Assembly (NCBI RefSeq): GCF_004116495.1
Contig: NZ_PDKC01000002.1
Span: forward strand, 124,001 to 188,000
DNA: 64,000 nt
From: Arcobacter sp. CECT 8985
Lineage (GTDB): Bacteria > Campylobacterota > Campylobacteria > Campylobacterales > Arcobacteraceae
Direction: 5' to 3'
Shown here: piece by piece, positions 58,170 through 64,000 of the stretch
How positions within the stretch are numbered: position 1 is the first letter of the stretch
Layout of the letters: every line of letters starts with the position of its first letter
Program-made: the position numbers and the translations under genes
The notes under the pieces: generated by a model
The model's database searches: none
What the model was told of the DNA's origin: nothing
What the model saw: the letters and a program-made list of their open reading frames with translations, nothing else

Positions 58170-58619
58170 ATGGCAAATAATGAAGAAGTAATCGAAGAAC
58201 TTAAAAAAATCGTAAAACAAAAAGGTTTGAAATATACTGAACAAAGAGAAATTGTGCTTGATATTCTTATTAATGCAGAAGATCACTTAAGTGCAGAAGA
58301 AGTATATAATCAAATTAAAGAAAAGCATCCAGATTCAAATATTGGTATTGCTACTGTGTATAGAGCCCTAGGTTTTTTGGAAGAGGTTGATTTAATTGCA
58401 TCAATTGCTTTTGGAACTGAAGGTAAAAAATATGAAAGTAATGCTAAGTCTCATCATGATCATTTAATTTGTACAAATTGCGGAAAAATTGTAGAGTTTA
58501 TTGATGATGAAATTGAAAAAAGACAAGAAAAAATAGCTAAGAAAAATAAATTTAAAATTACTAGTCACTCAATGCAATTATATGGTGTTTGTGGTGATTG
58601 TCAAGAAAAATCAAAATAG
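58170..58619 (+). CDS. fur: Fur-family transcription regulator (second copy)
   Basis: A winged-helix domain (KYTEQREIVLDILINAEDHLSAEEVY, then GIATVYRALGFLEE) and a metal-binding domain with HHDHLICTNCGKIVEF and CGDCQ are typical of Fur. The length is 149. It closes the plus-strand part of the iron island and has its own upstream gap of 83 bases. It is more standard in sequence than the regulator at 50498, so I favour it as the classical Fur, with moderate certainty. A terminator hairpin follows. Confidence 0.9.
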   Translation: MANNEEVIEELKKIVKQKGLKYTEQREIVLDILINAEDHLSAEEVYNQIKEKHPDSNIGIATVYRALGFLEEVDLIASIAFGTEGKKYESNAKSHHDHLICTNCGKIVEFIDDEIEKRQEKIAKKNKFKITSHSMQLYGVCGDCQEKSK

Positions 58620-58628
58620 TATTACTAA

Positions 58629-58657
58629 TAAATATTAAGGATAAACCTTAATATTTA
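58629..58657. terminator. Bidirectional terminator between fur and flavodoxin
   Basis: TAAATATTAAGG and its exact complement CCTTAATATTTA form a 12-base stem with loop ATAAA, covering the short gap between two convergent genes. Confidence 0.75.
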
Positions 58658-59158
58658 TAAAATCTCACTTTTAATATCTTCAATCCAGTTTTCAATTCTT
58701 TCATCAGTTAAATCATCTTGATTATCTTCATCAATAACTAAACCAACAAATTTGTCATCTTTAACAGCAGTTGATTCTTCAAAGTCATATCCAGAAGTAG
58801 AAGTAAATCCAATTACATTTGCACCTTGTTCTACTACTTGTTCATACATTGTCCCAAGTGAATTTACAAAAGTATCATCATATCCATCTTGATCTCCAAG
58901 TGCAACTAATGCAACTGTTTTATTTGAAAAATCTATTTGTTTAAAATCTTCCCAACTTTCATCCCAATCATCTTGTAAATCGCCATCTCCCCAAGTAGAA
59001 GTAGCTAAAATTACTTTATCAAAGTTATTAATTTTTTCAATATCTTTTTGATTGTTAGTTATATTAAATGAATCAGTGATACCTAATTTATCTGCAATTT
59101 TTTCTGCAACTTCTTCAGTATTCCCTGTACTACTTGCATAAAATATAGCCGTTGACAT
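58655..59158 (-). CDS. Flavodoxin (first of three)
   Basis: Flavodoxin carries FMN and replaces ferredoxin in low-iron conditions. The phosphate loop is SSTGNTEEVAEKI, the Trp-bearing loop is STWGDGDLQDDWDESW, and the Tyr-side loop has GDQDGYDDTF. Length (167) fits long-chain flavodoxin. It is one of three minus-strand paralogues and ends in a terminator hairpin. Which paralogue is the main electron carrier is not decided by sequence. Confidence 0.93.
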   Translation of the reverse strand: MSTAIFYASSTGNTEEVAEKIADKLGITDSFNITNNQKDIEKINNFDKVILATSTWGDGDLQDDWDESWEDFKQIDFSNKTVALVALGDQDGYDDTFVNSLGTMYEQVVEQGANVIGFTSTSGYDFEESTAVKDDKFVGLVIDEDNQDDLTDERIENWIEDIKSEIL

Positions 59159-59249
59159 ATATCAATCCTTTATTTCTTTTTTGTAATTTTAGTTAAATAG
59201 GATAAATATTGTCTTATTTGAAAGACTTATCAATTTTGTTAATAAAAAT

Positions 59250-59759
59250 TTAAGATGACTCATGTTCTATGTCGTCTTTGATTGCTTCTACCCATTGTTT
59301 AATTCTTTCATCAGTTAATTGTGGTTGATTTATTTCATCTATAACAAGCCCTACAAATTTATTATTTATTACTGCTTTTGAATCTTTGAAATCATAACTA
59401 TCAATATTTGTAAAACCTACAATGATAGCTCCACTTTTTACTAAGTCATCATAAACATATTTCATCGCATCTGCAAATTCATTTGGATATTTAACTTGAT
59501 CGCCTAACCCAAATATTGCAACTGTCTTATCTTTGAAATTTGTTTTTTTAAAATCACTCCAGATTTCTTGCCAATCTTGTTGCATTTGGCCATTATTTGC
59601 TGTTGGTACACCAAATATTATATGCTTAAAATCATTTATATATTCACTACCTGTAACAGCAATATCAAAAATTCGAATATCACCAAATTCTTTTGAAATC
59701 TTTTTTGCAACATCTTCTCCATGTTTGCATTTACTAGTGTAAAATATTGCAGTTGTCAT
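59250..59759 (-). CDS. Flavodoxin-like protein with altered FMN loops (second of three)
   Basis: The fold is flavodoxin-like over its whole 169 residues, including GLGDQVKYPNEF and a KFVGLVIDEINQP ending shared with its neighbours. But the phosphate loop SSTGNTE is replaced by TSKCKHGE, and the Trp loop TPTWGEGDL by VPTANNGQM, which removes the aromatic stacking residue. FMN binding is therefore doubtful or different. It may be a specialised partner protein or a diverging copy. It is separated from its neighbours by about 90 and 120 bases. Confidence 0.85.
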   Translation of the reverse strand: MTTAIFYTSKCKHGEDVAKKISKEFGDIRIFDIAVTGSEYINDFKHIIFGVPTANNGQMQQDWQEIWSDFKKTNFKDKTVAIFGLGDQVKYPNEFADAMKYVYDDLVKSGAIIVGFTNIDSYDFKDSKAVINNKFVGLVIDEINQPQLTDERIKQWVEAIKDDIEHESS

Positions 59760-59854
59760 TGTAAGCTCCTTATAAATTTTTATAATATATATTAAGATAA
59801 TAAAATTTAAAATTAGTATAAATTAAAATGTTAGTAGGGTAAAGTGCGTAGATT

Positions 59855-59880
59855 AACAAGCCTAAGTTCAGGCTTGTTTT
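59855..59880 (+). terminator. Intrinsic terminator on the + strand, next to a minus-strand gene
   Basis: AACAAGCCT, loop AAGTTC and AGGCTTGTT are followed by a run of T on the + strand (59875-59880). The neighbouring genes are both on the minus strand, so this terminator has no known + strand transcript. It can also act weakly as the end of the third flavodoxin gene. Confidence 0.6.
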
Positions 59881-60378
59881 TTATATTATATCTTTTTTTA
59901 TTTGTGCTATCCAGTTTTCTATTCTTTGTTCTGTTAAGTCATCTTGGTTATCTTCATCAAGAACAAGTCCTACAAACTTATCATCTTTTTGTGCTTTAGA
60001 ATATTCAAATTCATAATCTTCAATATCAGTAAATCCAGTAACTTTTGCACCTGCTTTTACTACTTGTTCATACATTATTCCAAGTGCATCACAAAATTCA
60101 TCGCCATAGCTTTCTTGATCTCCTAAACCAAATAATGCGATTGTTTTTCCTTTTAAATCAAAGTTACAAAACTTATCCCATATTTCGTCCCAATCATCTT
60201 GCAAATCCCCTTCTCCCCAAGTAGGAGTGCCCAAAATTAATTTATCATAATTATTTATATTCTCTAAATTATTATCATATATATTAAAAATGTCTATATT
60301 ATCGAGTTTATTTGCTATTGTATTTGCTACTTCTTCAGTATTCCCTGTGCTACTAGCATAAAAAAGTGCAGTTGCCAT
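59881..60378 (-). CDS. Flavodoxin (third of three)
   Basis: 165 residues with complete loops: SSTGNTEEVANTI for the phosphate, PTWGEGDLQDDWDEIW with the FMN-stacking Trp, and GDQESYGDEF for the Tyr side. It is closer to the flavodoxin at 58655 than to the divergent middle copy, consistent with a duplication. It is separated by 13 bases from the upstream hypothetical gene (60392-61156), probably in one transcript. Confidence 0.93.
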   Translation of the reverse strand: MATALFYASSTGNTEEVANTIANKLDNIDIFNIYDNNLENINNYDKLILGTPTWGEGDLQDDWDEIWDKFCNFDLKGKTIALFGLGDQESYGDEFCDALGIMYEQVVKAGAKVTGFTDIEDYEFEYSKAQKDDKFVGLVLDEDNQDDLTEQRIENWIAQIKKDII

Positions 60379-60391
60379 TTATTAAATCTCC

Positions 60392-61156
60392 TTATCTTAT
60401 TGTTGACCTAAGTGAATAAGGAATTGCCTTAATCACATAGTTTTTGTTTTTTAGTTCATCTACATAAACAGGAATATGTCTTTTAAAGTCATTTGCTTTT
60501 GGATAAACTAAATATACTTGCTCATAATTCTCATTTTTTATGCTTTTTATTGCATACTCTAATTCATCTTTTATATTTGGTTTATTTGTTTGAATATCTT
60601 TCCAAGAAGTGTAAATTTTAAGTGAATTTACATTTTTGCCTTTTATTGATATTGCATTGCCTAAATCTTTTACTTCTTTATTTTTATGTAATCTTTTTAC
60701 TTTTTGATAAACAAATTCATGAAAAAGTAAATCTTTATCTAAAAGTAATTGAATCTCATTATTTGTATAACAATATGAGATTAATTTTGCTACATTTAAT
60801 AATTTTACATTTGTCGTACTAATATAAAAACTTTTTTTATTTTTGTACGCATTTATAATCAAAGTAGAGTTTTTGCAAAAGTTGAAACTTTTTATTTTGT
60901 TTGTCTGTTTTAAAATATTACTTGGCAATAGCTGATTTATTTTATAAATAAAAGCTTGCCTAAGATTAAATGAAGATAGTTTTCTTTGTTCATACTTTGA
61001 AAAAAAACATGCATCTTTTAAAATATTATTACTTAAAACTAAGAATAATTGTCTTAATCTTTTTGTTGAAGTAAATTGATCAAAATCTTTTGGTAAAAAT
61101 TCTGTTGTTCCAATAAAACCTAAAAAATCATCTTTTAAATTAAATTGCATATTCAT
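60392..61156 (-). CDS. Protein of unknown function in the DUF2325-peptide operon
   Basis: A 254-residue, Lys- and Asn-rich protein without signal peptide or membrane helix. No family motif is recognised. It has a helical N-terminal half, a mixed central part (YISTTNVKLLNVAKLISYCY) and a C-terminal stretch with VYLVYPKAND. The ATG overlaps the DUF2325 stop by four bases, so the two are coupled, and flavodoxin follows. The unit is under a near-perfect Fur box, suggesting use in iron limitation. Confidence 0.72.
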   Translation of the reverse strand: MNMQFNLKDDFLGFIGTTEFLPKDFDQFTSTKRLRQLFLVLSNNILKDACFFSKYEQRKLSSFNLRQAFIYKINQLLPSNILKQTNKIKSFNFCKNSTLIINAYKNKKSFYISTTNVKLLNVAKLISYCYTNNEIQLLLDKDLLFHEFVYQKVKRLHKNKEVKDLGNAISIKGKNVNSLKIYTSWKDIQTNKPNIKDELEYAIKSIKNENYEQVYLVYPKANDFKRHIPVYVDELKNKNYVIKAIPYSLRSTIR

Positions 61157-61482
61157 CTTTTGTTCTCACAATTTGCATAACACTCACTACAATCTTTTAC
61201 GCCCATAATTTTTACATATTCATCATAAACACAATTTATGCTTCTTTTTGCGCATACAAAAGGAATCTCTTTTTTCTTAGCTTCACTTTTATATTTAAGC
61301 ATTGTATTATGGTTTAAAAATGATGTAAGCATAATAATACAATCAGTATCTTGAGGTATCTTCTTTTTTGGAGCTGAAGATTTCTTCCTTGCATCCCAAT
61401 GATTAATTGTTTTTGCACCTAAACTTTCTAACATAGTTGAAATGTGTGAAATTTTATCACCACCAATTATTAATACACTCAT
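61153..61482 (-). CDS. DUF2325 protein
   Basis: 109 residues with the DUF2325 pattern: SVLIIGGDKISHISTML at the start, INHWDARKKSSAP in the middle, TDCIIMLTSFLNHNTM, and a final ECYANC Cys pair. Family members are small Rossmann-like proteins of unknown role. It is preceded by a 21-residue peptide gene and followed by an overlapping unknown gene. The Cys pair and the Fur box favour a metal link. Confidence 0.82.
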   Translation of the reverse strand: MSVLIIGGDKISHISTMLESLGAKTINHWDARKKSSAPKKKIPQDTDCIIMLTSFLNHNTMLKYKSEAKKKEIPFVCAKRSINCVYDEYVKIMGVKDCSECYANCENKR

Positions 61483-61498
61483 TTTTTTCCCTTTTATT

Positions 61499-61564
61499 TT
61501 AACAAGTACAACCAGTTGGTTCTACTAAGTCTTTTTTATTTTGTAAAACAAATTGTGAAATCAT
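61499..61564 (-). CDS. Very short peptide gene ending in a TGCTC Cys motif
   Basis: A frame of 21 codons (ATG 61564, with AAAGGA spaced six bases before it; a start two codons earlier is also possible) ends at TAA just upstream of the DUF2325 gene. The peptide ends EPTGCTC. The Fur box lies directly upstream. Too short to be found by ordinary gene calling, but ribosome site, position and operon are convincing. Precursor of a modified peptide or a metal-sensing leader are both possible. Confidence 0.55.
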   Translation of the reverse strand: MISQFVLQNKKDLVEPTGCTC

Positions 61565-61575
61565 TTTCATTCCTT

Positions 61576-61593
61576 TAATGATAATCATTATTA
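61576..61593. promoter_or_regulatory. Fur box before the peptide-DUF2325 operon
   Basis: TGATAATCATTATTA at 61579-61593 matches the 7-1-7 consensus at 14 of 15 positions, and TAATGATAATCATTA at 61576-61590 is itself a perfect 7-1-7 palindrome. The ribosome site of the peptide gene is adjacent. Confidence 0.8.
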
Positions 61594-61630
61594 AAATATT
61601 ACAGGAAGTAATCTTAAATTAAGTTTAATA

Positions 61631-61647
61631 TTGATACTTATTATCAA
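61631..61647. promoter_or_regulatory. Fur-like palindrome (second site)
   Basis: TTGATA and TATCAA are perfect arms around CTTAT. It is about 40 bases upstream of the stronger box and may extend Fur binding. Confidence 0.5.
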
Positions 61648-61659
61648 TAAATTTAACAT

Positions 61660-61690
61660 AAAAAAAGGCTGGAGTTTAAACTCTAGCCTT
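61660..61690 (-). terminator. Terminator of the porin gene
   Basis: A hairpin with stem pieces AGGCT/AGCCT and GAGTTT/AAACTC is followed on the minus strand by seven T. It lies 35 bases beyond the porin stop. Confidence 0.8.
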
Positions 61691-61724
61691 TTACCTATAT
61701 ATTTGTTTTAAAAAGAGATTGTTT

Positions 61725-62867
61725 TTAAAAAGTGTAAACTAAATTAGCTACAAATTTTGAGTAGTCTTTACCTTCATTAAGATCAGAATTCTTATCTATA
61801 TTTGAATCTGTATAGATTACTTCTGCTCCTAAATGATCTGTAATAGAATATCCTGCTGCAAGAGTAAGCTCTTTATCATCAACTTGTTTTGAATTGTCAT
61901 TATCATGTTCTGTATGAGTATAAAGTGCAGAAAGTTCTAAGTCTTTAAATGTATAACCAACGCCTAAATAGTAAGATTGTGCATCAACACCATATACAGC
62001 ATCTGTTAATTCTTCAGTTGGATCAATATTATCTCCAAGTGTGTCAAGTGAACCAATTCCTCCCTCACTATCTGTTTTTATATAACCTAAAGTGAAGTTT
62101 ACATCAGCAATATTAAGTCTCGCTTCTAAATTTAAGATATCACCATCTTTATCATTTGAACCATTTGGATTATCTTCATTTGTTTGAGCATAATGAGCAG
62201 TAAAACCATACAAATCATTATCATATGTTGCTTTTAGACCATAGTAATCTGCAATATCATCTGCTGTATAAAAATATGGATTAAATACTAAACCTTTAAG
62301 TGGCTCAATTTTACCATCAATTACAAATCCAGCAGAATCGTCGCCTTTTTTATTTTCAAATCTATGAAAATCATCATGTGTATCTAAAGTAATTTCTGCT
62401 TGTCTATTTGTATAACCAGCAGTTAAAGTAGTATATGGAATTGCTTTTAATACTGCAATTACACCATCATTGTAATCACCTAACCACTCTAAATCCATCT
62501 CTTGTCTACCAGCTTTTAATGTAAAGATGTCATTATCATATTGGATAAATGCTTCAGTTACATCTCCATTATTCATCATAGTATCTTCATAATCACTGTT
62601 ATGTTCTTCAGAAGTTTGTGTATTTCCTCTAAAACCAACAGCTGCACTAAACCCTTTAAATGTGTCAGTTTCAAATCTCAGTCCAATTGAAGGAGTAGAA
62701 AAACCTGAATCTTTTTCTCCACCATTTCTGTCCCAAGTCTCATAGTGAGCAGATATATCTCCACTTACTTTACCATTTTTAAATGCTTCATCAATTGAGT
62801 TAGAATCAGCAAAAACAGAAGTAGAACTTAATAGAGTTAAACTTGCTACTAAACTTAATTTTTTCAT
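61725..62867 (-). CDS. Outer-membrane porin (Opr-type), Fur-box controlled
   Basis: An outer-membrane beta-barrel protein of 380 residues with signal peptide (KLSLVASLTLLSSTSVFA, cut before DSNS). The mature part alternates strands and polar loops (for example GGEKDSGFSTPSIGLRFE and DIFTLKAGRQEMDL) and ends in NLVYTF with the terminal Phe required for barrel assembly. I start at ATG 62867 because of CAAGGAAT. A longer frame to 62924 lacks a ribosome site. The Fur box upstream suggests iron-dependent expression. Similarity is to epsilon-type Opr porins; substrate unknown. Confidence 0.87.
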   Translation of the reverse strand: MKKLSLVASLTLLSSTSVFADSNSIDEAFKNGKVSGDISAHYETWDRNGGEKDSGFSTPSIGLRFETDTFKGFSAAVGFRGNTQTSEEHNSDYEDTMMNNGDVTEAFIQYDNDIFTLKAGRQEMDLEWLGDYNDGVIAVLKAIPYTTLTAGYTNRQAEITLDTHDDFHRFENKKGDDSAGFVIDGKIEPLKGLVFNPYFYTADDIADYYGLKATYDNDLYGFTAHYAQTNEDNPNGSNDKDGDILNLEARLNIADVNFTLGYIKTDSEGGIGSLDTLGDNIDPTEELTDAVYGVDAQSYYLGVGYTFKDLELSALYTHTEHDNDNSKQVDDKELTLAAGYSITDHLGAEVIYTDSNIDKNSDLNEGKDYSKFVANLVYTF

Positions 62868-62948
62868 TTTATTCCTTGTGTATTTTTTAGAAAAACTAAA
62901 TTCGCGTGATGAAATAATAATCAAATAATTATTAAATAAACCTTATAG

Positions 62949-62963
62949 TAATAATTATTATCA
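62949..62963. promoter_or_regulatory. Fur box upstream of the porin
   Basis: On the minus strand TGATAATAATTATTA matches the 7-1-7 consensus at 14 of 15 positions. It is 82 bases upstream of the porin start. Confidence 0.75.
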
Positions 62964-63006
62964 ATATTGTTCTTCTAAAAAATATAAGAATAATAGCAAT
63001 TATATA

Positions 63007-63033
63007 TTTAAATGCAACTTAGTTGCATTTAAA
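63007..63033 (-). terminator. Hairpin after the 75-residue gene
   Basis: TTTAAATGCAA and TTGCATTTAAA make an 11-base stem with loop CTTAG just past the stop at 63044. T run is weak. Confidence 0.5.
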
Positions 63034-63043
63034 AATTCTTGGA

Positions 63044-63271
63044 TTATTCACTGATTTTATGCAGGTTAACATACCAATCTTCAGCAACATCTTCTTGTTC
63101 TAAATTTGAAAGTGTTAATTCTAATTTGTGCTCACCAATTATATTTACACTTTCAATCTTTTCTTCAGGAATATCTAATATATCAATGCAATAATCAATT
63201 GCCATATCATCATATTCTAAATTATTACTATATTCATCTTCACCTAGTTTGATAATAAAAAAGTCTTCCAT
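63044..63271 (-). CDS. Small acidic protein, unknown
   Basis: 75 residues with 20 or more Asp/Glu, mostly polar, no membrane segment, one Cys. It is likely cytoplasmic. A ribosome site (AAGGAG) precedes it at about 63281. No family recognised. Its acidity might suit a small inhibitor or DNA mimic, but nothing in the sequence supports this specially. Confidence 0.65.
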   Translation of the reverse strand: MEDFFIIKLGEDEYSNNLEYDDMAIDYCIDILDIPEEKIESVNIIGEHKLELTLSNLEQEDVAEDWYVNLHKISE

Positions 63272-63370
63272 ATATTATTCTCCTTAAAATTTCGATAAAT
63301 TAGTATCATATTAAACTTAATAAGAAGATTAAATTGACTATAAATTATATATAAAAATATAATTTTTAAA

Positions 63371-63667
63371 TTATTTGTTTTTAGAAGGGATATATTTAAA
63401 CAATATATAAATAATTGCTATCATTGCAAACGAGATAGCTAAAGAGTTAAAATTAAGATCAACTTCTGCTGTTTGTCCTCTTTGATAATTTTTAGGAATA
63501 AACAAAAACATTATTGATAAAAGCATAAATGATGCAGTAACAATTGCTATTAAATGAGCAAAAATTTTATTGAATTTTGTAATATAGAAATCTTTTATTA
63601 CTTTCCATGTTATAAATGCTGAAAAAAATACTATTGTTAAAACTATTATTTTATCTATATTTTCCAT
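63371..63667 (-). CDS. Small three-helix membrane protein, unknown
   Basis: 98 residues with three hydrophobic segments (IIVLTIVFFSAFITW, AHLIAIVTASFMLLSIMFLF and SLAISFAMIAIIYILF). I start it at ATG 63667, because AAAGGA is seven bases before it; a TTG two codons earlier is too close to this site. Family unknown. It is 51 bases downstream of the Nudix gene end, in the same direction. Confidence 0.7.
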   Translation of the reverse strand: MENIDKIIVLTIVFFSAFITWKVIKDFYITKFNKIFAHLIAIVTASFMLLSIMFLFIPKNYQRGQTAEVDLNFNSLAISFAMIAIIYILFKYIPSKNK

Positions 63668-63718
63668 ATACAAATCCTTTTTATTAATTTTATGTATAAA
63701 CTACTTAAGAGAAGCTTT

Positions 63719-64000
63719 CTATTTTATATTTGCTTCTTCTAATAAAAAATCTTTTAATATTTTTGCATGGTCAAATGCAAGGCTTTCAAAAGGAATTTCA
63801 TCAAGTTTATATATTTGTAAATTTTTTGCATCATCATCTGCTTTTGGAGTACCATATGCTTTGCATATATATGTACAAGATACAGTGTGAAATCTTTCAT
63901 CTCTTGTTGGATCTGAATATACACCTAAAAGCTTTTCTATTTTAACATCTAATGTAACTTCTTCTTTCATTTCTCTTTTTAATGCATCTTCTACTTTTTC
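63719..64000 (-). CDS. Nudix hydrolase, C-terminal part (partial, cut by window end)
   Basis: The frame runs open from the window edge to the stop at 63719. The visible part starts with EKVEDALKREMKEEVTL, which holds the REMKEE core of the Nudix box (Arg-Glu, Met, Glu-Glu), then GVYSDPTRDERFHTVSCTYIC, typical of ADP-ribose or NADH pyrophosphatase-like members. About 94 residues are inside; the N-terminus including the Gly of the box lies outside. An internal ATG near 63970 is not the true start. Confidence 0.85.
   Translation of the reverse strand, partial: EKVEDALKREMKEEVTLDVKIEKLLGVYSDPTRDERFHTVSCTYICKAYGTPKADDDAKNLQIYKLDEIPFESLAFDHAKILKDFLLEEANIK

Overview
The window is strongly AT-rich and gene-dense, with short intergenic gaps and many TTG or GTG starts. 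Its gene content points to the Campylobacterota, most likely an Arcobacter-type bacterium (Arcobacteraceae). The signs are a flagellar cluster with flhF-flhG but no fliA beside it, CheX/FliN-type FliY, a stator pair resembling the sodium-driven PomA/PomB type, and several sensory and redox families common in that group. I saw no rRNA, tRNA, insertion sequence or prophage.

Layout. (1) 1-17981: flagellar and motility operon, all on the + strand (FlaG-like end, fliY, motA/B, flgJ-type, flgN-like, flgA-like, flhF, flhG, fliE, flgC, fliK, fliR, flhB, a TPR protein, fliI, flgL, flhA). (2) 17983-30502: BatD-like and lipoyl-like envelope proteins, a molybdopterin oxidoreductase with an MFS transporter, a Cache-domain histidine kinase, bioD, clpS-clpA, a cytochrome c lipoprotein, a flagellin and aat. 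(3) 30587-43055: a type I-B CRISPR-Cas locus, cas6-[HEPN/Abi-like]-cas8b-cas7-cas5-cas3-cas4-cas1-cas2, followed by a leader and an array of 48 repeats. cas1 is split by a -1 frameshift at an A AAA AAG tract. (4) 43196-50231: housekeeping genes (FTR-rhodanese fusion, response regulator, AI-2E family permease, ruvB, panB, trpA, bpt) and small unknown genes. (5) 50289-63000: an iron-response island. It has two Fur-family regulators, feoAB, a multi-gene cluster around an unusual P1B ATPase, three flavodoxin paralogues, a very small Cys-containing peptide gene with a DUF2325 gene, and a porin. Near-consensus Fur boxes stand in front of most of these units. (6) 63044-64000: small unknown genes and a Nudix hydrolase cut by the window edge.

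The most interesting region is 53574-58086. A heavy-metal P-type ATPase with SCALKLATP in place of the usual CPC motif sits with a ferritin-like protein, an HMA-like protein without CxxC and at least five tiny membrane proteins with Gly/Ala-rich helices. All of it lies under Fur-box control and next to feoAB. This architecture resembles the fez clusters that build ferrosomes (membrane-bound iron stores). I infer a ferrosome-like iron compartment system, not proven from sequence alone.

Other links between regions: clpS, clpA, aat and bpt together form a full bacterial N-degron pathway within about 24 kb. The CRISPR operon carries a HEPN RNase-like gene between its processing and effector genes.
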